A stretch of DNA of 64,000 nucleotides from Roseomonas sp. AR75. GTDB taxonomy: Bacteria > Pseudomonadota > Alphaproteobacteria > Acetobacterales > Acetobacteraceae. A model generated the notes under the pieces. It was not told the origin of the DNA. It searched no databases and saw only the letters and a program-made list of their open reading frames with translations. The DNA is taken from NCBI RefSeq assembly GCF_005222815.1, contig NZ_STGB01000005.1, positions 124,001 through 188,000 on the forward strand, in the 5' to 3' direction. The first letter of the stretch is position 1. Every line of letters starts with the position of its first letter. Positions 36,792-45,347 of this stretch are shown piece by piece. The translations under genes and the position numbers were made by a program.

Positions 36792-37783
36792 CAGCCGCCT
36801 GTCACGCTCATGTGGCGCGCGACCGCCGGCGCCTTGCGGTCCCGGTCTATCACGAAATCATGGCCCTTGGGCTTGCGCGCGATGGCGGCCTGGATCGCCT
36901 CCTGCAGCCCGGCCTCGTCCACCGAGGGATCGCGCAGCACCGCGCGCAGATCGGCCGCGTCGTCCTGGCCCAGGCACATGTAGAGCGTGCCGGTGCAGGT
37001 GAGCCTGACGCGGTTGCAGCTCTCGCAGAAATTGTGGGTCATCGGCGTGATGAAGCCGATGCGCCGCCCGGTCTCCTTGACCGTGTAGTACCGCGCCGGG
37101 CCGCCGGTCTTGTAGTCGGTGTCCTGCAAGGTCCAATGCGCGCGCAGCCGGTCCCGCACGGTGGAGAGCGGCAGATATTGGTCGGTGCGGTCGCTGCCGA
37201 TCTCGCCGAGCGGCATGGTCTCGATCAGGCAGAGGTCGAAGCCGTGCTCGCCGCACCAGACCAGCATGCGGTCGAATTCGTGCTCGTTGACGCCCTTCAT
37301 CGCGACGGCGTTGATCTTCACCTGCAGCCCGGCGGCCTTGGCGGCGAAGATGCCGTCCAGCGTCGGCTCGATCTTCCCCCAGCGGGTCAGGGCGGTGAAG
37401 GTCGCGGGGTCGAGGCTGTCGAGCGAGACGTTGATGCGCCGCACGCCCGCCGCGTAGAGCTCGTCGGCCATCCTCACCAGTTGGGTGCCGTTGGTGGTGA
37501 CCGTCAGTTCCCTGAGCCCGCCGCCATTCAGCCGCTGGCCGAGGCTGCGGAACAGGCTGATGACGTTCTTGCGCACCAGCGGCTCGCCGCCGGTCAGGCG
37601 GATCTTCTCGGTGCCGAGCGATATGAAGGCGCCGCAGAGCCGGTCCAGCTCCTCGAGCGTCAGCACTTCCTTCTTGGGAAGGAAGGTCATGTCCTCCGCC
37701 ATGCAATAGACGCAGCGGAGGTCGCATCGGTCGGTGACCGAAACGCGGAGGTAGCTGATCTTGCGGCCGAAGGGGTCGATCAT
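36791..37783 (-). CDS. moaA: GTP 3',8-cyclase MoaA
   Basis: The 330-residue radical-SAM enzyme performs the first step of molybdopterin synthesis. It has the CxxxCxxC cluster (CDLRCVYC near 20-27), the SAM motif LTGGEPLVR near 74, the second Fe-S cluster CESCNRVRLTCTGTLYMC near 260-277, and the C-terminal GlyGly needed for catalysis. It is followed by a coupled small membrane protein gene. Other moa genes are not in the window. Confidence 0.97.
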   Translation of the reverse strand: MIDPFGRKISYLRVSVTDRCDLRCVYCMAEDMTFLPKKEVLTLEELDRLCGAFISLGTEKIRLTGGEPLVRKNVISLFRSLGQRLNGGGLRELTVTTNGTQLVRMADELYAAGVRRINVSLDSLDPATFTALTRWGKIEPTLDGIFAAKAAGLQVKINAVAMKGVNEHEFDRMLVWCGEHGFDLCLIETMPLGEIGSDRTDQYLPLSTVRDRLRAHWTLQDTDYKTGGPARYYTVKETGRRIGFITPMTHNFCESCNRVRLTCTGTLYMCLGQDDAADLRAVLRDPSVDEAGLQEAIQAAIARKPKGHDFVIDRDRKAPAVARHMSVTGG

Positions 37784-37843
37784 GGGTGCTGGCGGACCTT
37801 TCAGGGCGGTATCTGGTCCGCCGGCCGGCCCTGTTGCAAGCCC

Positions 37844-38599
37844 CTATGCAAGAACCGTTATGAGCCCCGTCGCCACCAGGAAGCCCAGCGCCAGGCGCCG
37901 GTACCAGCGGTCCGGGATCACGTTGAACAGCCGCGCCCCGATCGGCACGCAGAGCAGCAGCACCGGCAGCAGCAGCACCACCTTGGCGAAGACCGTCCAG
38001 CCCATCAGCCCGCCGAGTGCCGGCGGGATCACCGAGATCACGGCGATGGTCGCGAAGAACAGGATCAGGTTGGCGCGGTGGCGCTTCGCCTCCTCGGGTC
38101 CCGCCAGCAGGTAGAGGATCACGGGCGGCCCGCTCATGCCCGTCGCGCCCTTGAGCAGACCGGCCACAGTGCCGACGGCCAGGTTGAGCGAAAGCGGGCG
38201 GGAGCCATGGTAGCGCCAGTCGGAACTCAGCAGCAGGCCGAAGACCAGCACGAAGCCGCCGATGCAGCGGCGCAGCAGGTCCTGGTCGGCGGTCAGCAGG
38301 ATGAAGGCGCCGACCGGCGTCATCAGCACCGCCGCGGCGCCGATCGGCAGGATCACGCGCCGGTCCGCATGCCCGAAGGCCTTGGGCAGAAGCTGCATGG
38401 AGACGAACAATTCCATCAGCAGCATCACCGGCACGCCGATCCGCGGCCCCCACAACACCGAATAGGCCGGCGCCAGCAGCACGGCCGTGCCGAAGCCGGA
38501 ATAGCCGCGCATCACGCCGGCGATGGCGGTGATGCCAAGCGCCACGAAGAAGCGCCAGTCGCCCAGCACCCCGGCAAGCTCGCCCAGGAAGGCATTCAT
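37844..38599 (-). CDS. TSUP (TauE/SafE) family membrane transporter
   Basis: The 251-residue integral membrane protein has about seven to eight hydrophobic helices. The family motif appears twice: GVMRGYSGFGTAVLLAPAYS near 28-47 and GLLKGATGMSGPPVILYLL near 147-165. TauE/SafE proteins export sulfite, sulfonates or other organic anions; the substrate is unknown here. ATG 38599 overlaps the stop of the DUF3553 gene by 4 bp. Confidence 0.88.
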   Translation of the reverse strand: MNAFLGELAGVLGDWRFFVALGITAIAGVMRGYSGFGTAVLLAPAYSVLWGPRIGVPVMLLMELFVSMQLLPKAFGHADRRVILPIGAAAVLMTPVGAFILLTADQDLLRRCIGGFVLVFGLLLSSDWRYHGSRPLSLNLAVGTVAGLLKGATGMSGPPVILYLLAGPEEAKRHRANLILFFATIAVISVIPPALGGLMGWTVFAKVVLLLPVLLLCVPIGARLFNVIPDRWYRRLALGFLVATGLITVLA

Positions 38600-38775
38600 G
38601 CCCGGTCGTCCTCCACCGGCTCCAGCGCGGCGGCGGAGAGGCGGAGCGTCACCTTGCCGGCATGTTCGAAATTGACGGTGACCCGGTCGCCGGCGACGGA
38701 TTGCACCTGGCCGGTGCCCCAATCGGGCCGCGCGGGCAGGCGCACGCGCATCCCCGGAAAAAAGTCGCTGGTCAC
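38596..38775 (-). CDS. DUF3553-type small protein
   Basis: The 59-residue protein starts with GTG 38775 (VTSDFFPGMRVRLPARPDWG) and continues TGQVQSVAGDRVTVNFEHAG, an SH3/Tudor-like barrel of the DUF3553 family often seen fused to UvrD or encoded alone in alphaproteobacteria. It is coupled to the TSUP transporter gene by an ATGA overlap and is divergent from chpT. Function unknown. Confidence 0.8.
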   Translation of the reverse strand: MTSDFFPGMRVRLPARPDWGTGQVQSVAGDRVTVNFEHAGKVTLRLSAAALEPVEDDRA

Positions 38776-38869
38776 GACCGATGCTTCAACATCATTAACC
38801 CTTCGGTGGGAAGCCTGTGGCTTAGTGTCGGCGCGGCCCAGGAGGGGCGGCAAGGCTGGGGGATCCAGG

Positions 38870-39487
38870 ATGGGTGAAACGGGTGCGTCGGCCCAGGTGG
38901 CGCTGGCGCAGGCGGTGTGCACGCGGCTCTGCCACGATCTCGGCGGGCCGACCGGCGCGCTGGCGGGCGCGCTGGAATTGCTGGATGGCGCGGCCGACGA
39001 AGCCGGGGAAGTCGCGCGCGACGCGGTGCGCATCATCGACCGCCGGCTGCGCTTCTGGCGCGCCGCGGTGGGCGGGACCGCCGCCGACCTCGATGTCCCG
39101 GCGCTGGCGCAGCTTGCGGAAGGGCTGACGCTCGGGCGCAAGGCCGTGATGAACCTGGCGGGGCTCGCCCCCGACGCGCCGATCCCGCCTGGCATGGCGC
39201 AGACGCTGCTGATGGCAATGCTGGTCGGCGTGGAGGCGATGCCGCGCGGCGGCACGCTGCATGTCGCGGGTCATCCGGCAGAAGGGATCGGCGTACGCCC
39301 GGAGGGGCCGGGCGCCGCCTGGCCGGCGGGGCTGCCCTCGCTGCTGGCGGGCGAGAAGCCGGTGCTGACGCCGCGCGGTATCGCCCTGCCGCTGCTGGTG
39401 GCGCTGGCAGCGGCGGGGCAGGTGCGGGTGGATCTGGCGCTCTCCGGCGCCGCGCCGGGGCTGCTGGTGCTGACGCCACGGGGGTGA
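38870..39487 (+). CDS. chpT: Histidine phosphotransferase ChpT
   Basis: The 205-residue protein starts MGETGASAQVALAQAVCTRL. The phospho-accepting helix is CTRLCHDLGGPTGALAGALE near 17-36 with His22, and a degenerate ATPase-like C-terminal domain follows. ChpT passes phosphate from the kinase CckA to CtrA and CpdR; ctrA is at 14632-15360. It is divergent from the DUF3553 gene. TTAACCCTT at 38795-38803 in its upstream region resembles a CtrA half-site but is weak evidence. Confidence 0.9.
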   Translation: MGETGASAQVALAQAVCTRLCHDLGGPTGALAGALELLDGAADEAGEVARDAVRIIDRRLRFWRAAVGGTAADLDVPALAQLAEGLTLGRKAVMNLAGLAPDAPIPPGMAQTLLMAMLVGVEAMPRGGTLHVAGHPAEGIGVRPEGPGAAWPAGLPSLLAGEKPVLTPRGIALPLLVALAAAGQVRVDLALSGAAPGLLVLTPRG

Positions 39488-39515
39488 AGCGACCCGGTCT
39501 TGCGCAGTCGTTCGC

Positions 39516-39627
39516 GCCCCCACCCGGCTTCGCTGTGCTCAGCCACCCTCCCCCGCTTCGCAGGGGAGGGATTGTCAGCGCTGCCTGCTCCCTCCCCTGC
39601 GAAGCGGGGGAGGGTTGGGGTGGGGGC
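39516..39627. repeat. BIME-like inverted repeat pair between chpT and gluQ
   Basis: Two REP-like units lie in opposite orientation: 39516-39570 (GCCCCCACCC tail, then a hairpin with arms CCCTCCCCCGC / GCAGGGGAGGG) and 39587-39627 (CTCCCTCCCCTGC / GCGGGGGAGGG hairpin, then a GTTGGGGTGGGGGC tail). The first unit has an insertion between tail and hairpin. The location is between convergent genes, as at 4.7 kb. Confidence 0.8.
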
Positions 39628-39653
39628 ACGACTGACCGCACCCGAAGGTCGCC

Positions 39654-40499
39654 CTACCCGAACCCCGCCATCGCCCGCGCCTCCGCCGGGGAGACGCCCG
39701 ATGCCCGCAGATCGCGCAGCGTCGCCGCCCTGTCGCGCTTGGCCAGACGCCGCCCGGACGCATCCAGCAGCAGAGGGTGATGCGCATAGGCCGGCTCCGG
39801 CCAGTCCATCAGCACCTGCAGCAGCCGGTGCAGGTCGGTCGCCGGCTTCAGGTCCGCGCCGCGCGTCACCAGGGTGACGCCCTGGAGCGCATCGTCATGC
39901 GTGACGCAGAGATGGTAGCTCGCCGGCGCATCCTTGCGCGCCAGCACCACGTCGCCGAACCGCTGCGGTTGGCAGGCGACGCGGCCCTCCCCTTCTTCGT
40001 GGAAGGAGAGCCCGGCCGGCACGCAGGCCACCGCGCGCGCGATGTCCAGCCGCAGCGCATGCGCCTCGCCCGTCGCGATGCGGCGCGCGCGCTCAGGCTC
40101 CGACAGCCCGCGGCAGGTGCCGGGATAGAGTGGCCCGTCCGGACCATGCGGCGCCGAGAGGCTCGCTGCGATGTCGCGCGCGATCTCTTGGCGCGTGCAG
40201 AAGCAGGGATAGAGCAGCCCGCGCGCCGCCAGCGAATCGAGCGCCGCGCGGTATTCCGCCAGATGCTCCGACTGCACCCGCACCGGGCCATCCCAGTCCA
40301 GCCCGAGCCAGCGCAGATCCTCCTCGATCCCGACCGCATACTCCCGGCGGCAGCGGCCGGGATCGATATCCTCCAGACGCAGCAGGAAGCGCCCACCCCC
40401 CGCCCGCGCGCGCCGCCAGCCATCCAGCGCCGAATGGGCATGGCCGAGATGCAGATATCCCGTCGGGCTCGGCGCGAAACGCGTGACGCAGCGCAGCAT
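39654..40499 (-). CDS. gluQ: Glutamyl-Q tRNA(Asp) synthetase
   Basis: The 281-residue paralogue of the GluRS catalytic domain glutamylates queuosine in tRNA(Asp). It has the HIGH-like FAPSPTGYLHLGHAHSALDG near 8-27, the RLEDIDPGRC block near 41, zinc-site residues CFCTR near 100, and the KMSKS-like RRLAKRDRAATL near 255. It lacks the anticodon-binding domain, as expected. Start ATG 40499 is preferred; ATG 40508, three codons upstream, is also possible. Confidence 0.93.
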   Translation of the reverse strand: MLRCVTRFAPSPTGYLHLGHAHSALDGWRRARAGGGRFLLRLEDIDPGRCRREYAVGIEEDLRWLGLDWDGPVRVQSEHLAEYRAALDSLAARGLLYPCFCTRQEIARDIAASLSAPHGPDGPLYPGTCRGLSEPERARRIATGEAHALRLDIARAVACVPAGLSFHEEGEGRVACQPQRFGDVVLARKDAPASYHLCVTHDDALQGVTLVTRGADLKPATDLHRLLQVLMDWPEPAYAHHPLLLDASGRRLAKRDRAATLRDLRASGVSPAEARAMAGFG

Positions 40500-40541
40500 T
40501 ATGGCCATCACTATGCGCCGGCGACCCTGGGGAACAAGGCC

Positions 40542-41210
40542 ATGCCCGAAACGCTCGACGGCCCGCGCTGGGGCCCGGCCGAAGGCGGCGCGCCGCGCAA
40601 GCTGGTGCTGCTGCTGCACGGCCTCGGCGCCGACGGCTTCGACCTCATCGACCTCGCCCCCGGCTGGGGCAAGGCGGTGCCGAATGCGCTGTTCGTCGCG
40701 CCGCATGCGCCGGAGCCCTGCGACATGGCGCCCTTCGGCCGGCAATGGTTCAGCGTTCAGGACCGCACGCCCGCGCGGATGCTGGCGGGGGTGCGGGTCG
40801 CGGCGGACCACCTCTCCGCCTTCCTCAATGCCGAGACCGCGCGGCATGGCCTGGCCGCCGGCGACGTGGCGCTGATGGGGTTCAGCCAGGGGGCGATGAC
40901 CGCGCTGTTCACGGGGCTGCGGCGCGATCCGCCGCCGGCCGCGATCCTCGCCTATTCCGGCCGGCTGGTCGGCGCCGAGGTGCTGCAAGCCGAGTTGCGC
41001 GGCCGGCCGCCGGTGCTTCTGGTGCATGGCGAATCGGACGATGTCGTGCCGGTCTCGGGCAGCCGGGAGGCCGAGGCGGCGCTGACCGCCCTCGGCATCC
41101 CCGTCGAATCGGCCTATCGCACGGGCCTGGCGCATGGGCTGGACGATGCCGGGATCGCGCTCGGCGGGCTGATGCTGCAGCGGCATCTCGGCGGAATGAC
41201 AGGCGCATGA
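40542..41210 (+). CDS. Alpha/beta-hydrolase, carboxylesterase/phospholipase type
   Basis: The 222-residue hydrolase starts MPETLDGPRWGPAEGGAPRK. The nucleophile elbow is GFSQG with Ser115, the acid is in HGESDDVVP near 166 and the base is His198 (GLAHGL). The family covers carboxylesterases and lysophospholipases, usually cytoplasmic. It is divergent from gluQ across 42 bp. Confidence 0.9.
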   Translation: MPETLDGPRWGPAEGGAPRKLVLLLHGLGADGFDLIDLAPGWGKAVPNALFVAPHAPEPCDMAPFGRQWFSVQDRTPARMLAGVRVAADHLSAFLNAETARHGLAAGDVALMGFSQGAMTALFTGLRRDPPPAAILAYSGRLVGAEVLQAELRGRPPVLLVHGESDDVVPVSGSREAEAALTALGIPVESAYRTGLAHGLDDAGIALGGLMLQRHLGGMTGA

Positions 41211-41373
41211 AATGGCCGTGGGCGGGCGGCGAGGCCCCGGCGGCGTGTGTTGCGCTGCGGCGCGGCCGCTGGCATGAAGTCTCTGCTAACGCGGCGATGC
41301 CACAGTATCTGGGGCCATCCTCTCGTTTACGGCCCCAGGTCTTGGGATCGCCCTTCGGCAGAAGGAGCGGCGC

Positions 41374-41949
41374 TTGCCCGATGGCGGAGCCTTCGTCGGT
41401 GAAAGGTCCTTCCCCGCGCTCGTCCTGAACGCGGATTTCCGGCCGCTCTCCTATTTCCCGCTCTCGGTCTGGAGCTGGCAGGATGCCGTGAAGGCGGTGT
41501 TCCTGGACCGCGTCTCAGTGCTTTCGGAATACGAGACGGTGGTGCATTCGCCGTCGCTGCGCATGAAGCTGCCGAGCGTGATCGCGCTGAAGGAGTTCAT
41601 CCCCGCGGCGCGGCGCCCCGCCTTCACGCGGTTCAACGTGTTCCTGCGGGACAGCTTCGCCTGCCAGTATTGCGGCCATTCCAAGCCGACGCAGGACCTG
41701 ACCTTCGACCATGTGATCCCGCGCAGCCGCGGCGGCCGCACGACCTGGGACAACGTCGTCACCGCCTGCGGGCCGTGCAACCTGCGCAAGGGCAACCGCT
41801 TGCCGCGGGAGTGCCACATGCTCCCCCGCCTGCCCCCGCGCCAGCCGACGAGCTGGGAATTGCAGGAGAACGGCCGGTCCTTCCCGCCGAACTACCTGCA
41901 TGAGAGCTGGCGCGACTACCTGTATTGGGATTCCGAGCTGGAGAGCTGA
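41374..41949 (+). CDS. HNH endonuclease
   Basis: The 191-residue protein is read from TTG 41374 after a GAAGGAGCGG ribosome-binding site. The HNH/zinc region is CQYCG near 98-102 and DLTFDHVIPRSRGGRTTWDN near 110-129, then ACGPCNLRKGNR near 133-144. The N-terminal block ALVLNADFRPLSYFPLSVWS is shared by a widespread family of chromosomal HNH proteins next to core genes. It probably acts on DNA, but the biological role is unknown. Confidence 0.92.
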   Translation: MPDGGAFVGERSFPALVLNADFRPLSYFPLSVWSWQDAVKAVFLDRVSVLSEYETVVHSPSLRMKLPSVIALKEFIPAARRPAFTRFNVFLRDSFACQYCGHSKPTQDLTFDHVIPRSRGGRTTWDNVVTACGPCNLRKGNRLPRECHMLPRLPPRQPTSWELQENGRSFPPNYLHESWRDYLYWDSELES

Positions 41950-42030
41950 GTTCGCCGGGCGCCCCGCATCGTCTCAGCGATCGATCTCCACCAGCAGCAC
42001 CAAGTGATCCGTCACCGCGCGCTGTACGCC

Positions 42031-42504
42031 TCAGCGCGCGCGCCGGCCCGCACCGCGCCAGATGAAGGCGGCCAGGCCCAGCGCATAGAGCAGGTTCATC
42101 TGCGGCACGGTCAGCGGCAGCCACTCGAAGGCATAGGCCGGGGCGTCGCAGGATTTGCTCGGCATCGCCGGCAGGCTCGCCAGCATGTCGTCCACGCTGC
42201 CGAAGGTCGCCGTCGGCGCCAGGCAGGCCGGCAGCGGCGATGGCCACCAGCCCTGCTCGACGCCGACATGCACCGCCGCGATGGCACCGGATACCAGGAC
42301 GGCCAGCGCCGCCGCACGCAGCGCCCAGACCCGCCACGCACCGGGCAGCGCCAGCGCCAGCAGCGCGATGCCCGCCGCCACCCAATAGGGCCAGCGTTGC
42401 CAGAGGCACAGCGCGCAGGGCGCCAGCCCTGGCCAGCGCTCGCTGCCCATCGCCAGCAGCGGCGCGGCGGCGGCGAGGATCGCGGCGAGCAGCGGGAACG
42501 GCAT
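42031..42504 (-). CDS. dsbB: Disulfide bond formation protein B
   Basis: The 157-residue inner-membrane protein has four helices. It carries the quinone-linked redox pair Cys30-Ala-Leu-Cys33 (LAPCALCLWQRWPYW) and the periplasmic-loop pair formed by LPACLAP and SKSCDAP. DsbB reoxidises DsbA and passes electrons to ubiquinone. ATG 42504 gives the best N-terminus (MPFPLLAAILAAAA), although ATG 42516 is possible. It is divergent from the GST gene. Confidence 0.92.
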   Translation of the reverse strand: MPFPLLAAILAAAAPLLAMGSERWPGLAPCALCLWQRWPYWVAAGIALLALALPGAWRVWALRAAALAVLVSGAIAAVHVGVEQGWWPSPLPACLAPTATFGSVDDMLASLPAMPSKSCDAPAYAFEWLPLTVPQMNLLYALGLAAFIWRGAGRRAR

Positions 42505-42596
42505 GGCGCGCACCATCCTCCCGCCGCGCGCCCGCGGCAACTGGACCGGCCCTGCCCCGCCGCCTACGCTTCCCGCATCAACGCGAGGGGCACGCC

Positions 42597-43220
42597 ATGC
42601 TGCGCATCTGGGGACGCACCAACTCGTCCAACGTCATGAAGGTGCTCTGCCTCTGCGAGGAGCTGGGCCTGCCTTTCGAGCGCATCGACGCCGGCGGCGC
42701 CTTCGGTCGCACGAAGGAGCCCGAATACCTCGCGCTGAACCCCAACGCGCTGGTTCCGACCATCGAGGATGACGGCTTCGTCCTCTGGGAGAGCAACGCG
42801 ATCATGCGCTACCTGGCGCGCACGCGCGCGGCAGGCGGCACGCTCTATCCGGCCGATCCGAAGACGGCGGCCGATTGCGACCGCTGGATGGACTGGCAGC
42901 TCGGCACGCTGAACCCGCCGATGACGACGATCTTCTTCACCTTCGTCCGCACGCCCGAGCCCGACCGCGACCTGGCCGCCGCGGCCAAGGCGCGCGACGC
43001 GGCGGAGCGGCTCTGGGCGATGGTGGAGACGAAGCTTGGGCGGAACGACTGGGTGTGCGGCGCGCATTTCACCATCGCCGACATCGCGCTCGGCATCTAC
43101 GCGCATCGCTGGTTCAGCCTGCCCATCGCGCGCAAGCCGATGCCGGCGCTGGAGGCGTGGTATGCCCGGCTCAAGGCGCGGCCCGGCTTCGCGAAGCACT
43201 GCGCGGGGCCGCTGAGCTGA
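42597..43220 (+). CDS. Glutathione S-transferase family protein
   Basis: The 207-residue GST starts MLRIWGRTNSSNVMKVLCLC. The N-terminal thioredoxin-like domain includes NPNALVPTIEDDGFVLWESN near 48-67, with the cis-Pro and ESNAI glutathione-binding residues. The all-helical C-terminal domain has FTIADIALGIYAHRWF near 162-177. The catalytic residue is probably a Ser near 10-11. Substrate unknown. Cytoplasmic. Confidence 0.93.
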   Translation: MLRIWGRTNSSNVMKVLCLCEELGLPFERIDAGGAFGRTKEPEYLALNPNALVPTIEDDGFVLWESNAIMRYLARTRAAGGTLYPADPKTAADCDRWMDWQLGTLNPPMTTIFFTFVRTPEPDRDLAAAAKARDAAERLWAMVETKLGRNDWVCGAHFTIADIALGIYAHRWFSLPIARKPMPALEAWYARLKARPGFAKHCAGPLS

Positions 43221-43224
43221 TCCG

Positions 43225-43692
43225 TCAGCGCGTCAGCACGGCGGGCCAGTTGCGGTTCGCGGTGGCGATGAAGCCGGGGATGTCGCGCAGCCAGCGGCGC
43301 TGCACGCCGGCATCGTAGTTCACGTAGAGCTTGCCATCCACGATGCGCCATTGCAGCGGATCGGCCGGCGCGGTGTAGCCCTGCGCGACCGCCCAGGCGC
43401 AATAGCCGCCGAATTGCGGCGCGTAGCGCGCGGGATCGGCACGGAAGGCGTCGCGGTTCGCGGCATCGGCGAAGCGCCAGCGCGCACCGCCCCATTCGGC
43501 CTCGAACCGCGCATCGCCGCGCACCGGCCGGCCTTGCGTGAAATAGGCGACGGCGTCGTAGCCGCGCAGCGCGAGGCCGTCCTCGGCGAAGATCCCGGGC
43601 TTCGCGGCGCGCGCCGCCTGCGGCGCGACGGCGAGGCCGATGAACAGCGCCGCCAGGCTGCGGCGGTCGAGACGGATGGCGGGGCTCTGCAT
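43225..43692 (-). CDS. YHS domain-containing secreted protein
   Basis: The 155-residue protein has a signal sequence (LAALFIGLAVAPQAARAA near 13-30) and a YHS-type domain: YDAVAYFTQGRPVRG near 45-59, FADAANRDAFRADPARYAPQ and FGGYCAWAVAQGYTAP. Such domains bind metals in the periplasm. It lies downstream of pduO on the same strand and probably ends that operon. Confidence 0.88.
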   Translation of the reverse strand: MQSPAIRLDRRSLAALFIGLAVAPQAARAAKPGIFAEDGLALRGYDAVAYFTQGRPVRGDARFEAEWGGARWRFADAANRDAFRADPARYAPQFGGYCAWAVAQGYTAPADPLQWRIVDGKLYVNYDAGVQRRWLRDIPGFIATANRNWPAVLTR

Positions 43693-43750
43693 GGCGTGTC
43701 CTCCTTGCTGCCCGGACTTCGCCGCACGACGCCGCTGGGTTACGGTGCTA

Positions 43751-44314
43751 TCACCGCGAGGCGCCGGGCACCCAGGCCACGTCGCGCGCGCCGTTCCCGT
43801 TCAGCCGCCGCGCCAGCACGAAGAGGTGGTCCGATAGCCGGTTGAGGTAGCGGATCACCGCGGCATTCACCGGCTCCTCGCCGGCCAGCGCCACCACCAG
43901 CCGCTCCGCGCGCCGCACTACGGTGCGCGCCACATGCGCCTGCGCCGCGCCGGGCGAGCCTCCGGGCAGCACGAAGCTGCGCAGCGGCGGGATCACGGCG
44001 TTCATCGCGGCCAGCTCCTGCTCCAGCCGCAGCGATTGCGCGTCGCTGACACGCAAGCGATCCGCGCCGATCCCGGGCACGCAGAGATCGGCGCCGAGAT
44101 CGAACAGGTCGTTCTGCACCCGCGCGAGCATCGCATCCGCCTCCGCATCGCCATCCAGGTGCAGGCGCAGCACGCCGAGCGCGGCATTCGCCTCATCCAC
44201 CGTGCCGAAGGCCTCGACCCGCAGCGAATCCTTGCGCACCCGGGCGCCGTCGCCGAGCGAGGTCTCCCCGGCATCGCCGCCGCGGGTCGTGATCACGTCG
44301 AGCTTCACCACCAT
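43751..44314 (-). CDS. Cob(I)alamin adenosyltransferase, PduO type
   Basis: The 187-residue enzyme transfers the adenosyl group from ATP to cob(I)alamin. The N-terminal TTRGGDAGETSLGDGARVRK near 9-28 binds ATP, and RVEAFGTVDEANAALGVLR near 32-50 and ARTVVRRAER near 129 are family signatures. It starts 16 bp after the TonB-like gene, so it belongs to the CDF-TonB-PduO-YHS run. B12-dependent metH is elsewhere in the window. Confidence 0.95.
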   Translation of the reverse strand: MVVKLDVITTRGGDAGETSLGDGARVRKDSLRVEAFGTVDEANAALGVLRLHLDGDAEADAMLARVQNDLFDLGADLCVPGIGADRLRVSDAQSLRLEQELAAMNAVIPPLRSFVLPGGSPGAAQAHVARTVVRRAERLVVALAGEEPVNAAVIRYLNRLSDHLFVLARRLNGNGARDVAWVPGASR

Positions 44315-44330
44315 CGTTCTCCTCGGACCG

Positions 44331-45347
44331 CTATCGGTCGGTCAGCCTGAAGTTGATGGCGACCGGCAGGGTCGAGAAGACCGGGTTGCCATCCTGCGTC
44401 GCCGGTTCGAAGCGCCAGCGGCGCACGGCGCGCTCGGCTTCCCGGTCCAGCGCGGCAAAGCCGGAGGAGCCCAGCAAGGACAGGGACACCACGCGTCCGT
44501 CGGGCCCGACCTGCACGAGCAGGGTCACGCGCCCCTGCTCGCCGCGGCGGCGGCTCTCGGCCGGGTATTCCGGCGCCGCATTGCCACGCCCGGCCTGCCG
44601 CGGCGGGACGATCGCGCCGGTGGCGACGCCGCGGCCGGCAGCCAGCGCCGCAGCGTCACCCTCCGGGCCCTGGCGGGAAGGGGGTGACCAGATGCGCGGC
44701 GGCGCGGCGGCGGCCTGCTGGGCGGGACGCGGCGGGGGCGCGGGCGGCGGCAGGGGCAGGGCCTCCTCCGGCGGAGGTGGCGCCGGTTCGGGCGGGGGCG
44801 GCGGCGGCGCAGGCGCCTGCGGCGACGGCAGCGCGGCCTGCTGCGTCGGCGGGGGCGCGGCTGTGGCGGGGGCCTGTTGCGGCGGCGACGGCGGCGCTTC
44901 AGGCGGCGGCAGCGACGCCTCCGCCACGGCGGGCAGCGGCGGTGGCAGAACGGGCGTGCCGGCGGAAGGCGGCGAAGCCGGCACAGCCTCGGCGGCCGCC
45001 GGTGCCGGCGGAGGCGGGGCGTTGGCGACCGGCTGTGGCGGCGCGGGGGGCGGCAGCGGGGCCGCGGCGGGGCTGGGCGGCGGCGCCGGCGGGGCTGGCG
45101 CGGCCGCAGCGGGGGGCGGCGGCGGCACCGGGGGCGGCGCACCCGGCGCGCCGGCGCCGGCGCTGTCCGCCGGATCGCCCGCGCCGTCCTCCGTGCTTTC
45201 CCAAACCAGCGCGACGGGCTGCTCGGCCGGATGCGGCAGCGGCCGCGTCGCCGCCCAGAGCATCGCGGCCAGCGCCGCTGCGTGCAGGGCGGCGGAGGCG
45301 CCGAGGAAGCCGGCCTCGCGCCCGCGCCCGGCCGCTGCCCGGGTCAC
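44331..45347 (-). CDS. TonB family energy-transducing protein with long Pro-rich linker
   Basis: The 338-residue protein has an N-terminal membrane anchor (FLGASAALHAAALAAMLWAA near 14-33), an exceptionally Pro/Ala-rich linker from about 55 to 215, and a C-terminal TonB domain (YPAESRRRGEQGRVTLLVQV near 260-279, AVRRWRFEPATQDGNPV near 309). TonB links the proton-motive force to outer-membrane receptors; exbB, exbD and a receptor are not in the window. It overlaps the CDF gene by 4 bp. Confidence 0.88.
   Translation of the reverse strand: MTRAAAGRGREAGFLGASAALHAAALAAMLWAATRPLPHPAEQPVALVWESTEDGAGDPADSAGAGAPGAPPPVPPPPPAAAAPAPPAPPPSPAAAPLPPPAPPQPVANAPPPPAPAAAEAVPASPPSAGTPVLPPPLPAVAEASLPPPEAPPSPPQQAPATAAPPPTQQAALPSPQAPAPPPPPPEPAPPPPEEALPLPPPAPPPRPAQQAAAAPPRIWSPPSRQGPEGDAAALAAGRGVATGAIVPPRQAGRGNAAPEYPAESRRRGEQGRVTLLVQVGPDGRVVSLSLLGSSGFAALDREAERAVRRWRFEPATQDGNPVFSTLPVAINFRLTDR

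Noticed and set aside
41311..41337. Inverted repeat TGGGGCC / GGCCCCA upstream of the HNH gene
   Set aside because: Long loop, no T-tract and close to the next start; not convincing as a terminator.
41207..41428. Small plus-strand frame starting in an ATGA overlap after the esterase
   Set aside because: It has no recognisable sequence, overlaps the HNH start in another frame and lacks conservation cues.
41970..42026. Minus-strand peptide VQRAVTDHLVLLVEIDR followed by a stop
   Set aside because: It may be the tail of a lost gene, but no upstream part is present and the match is too short to claim a pseudogene.
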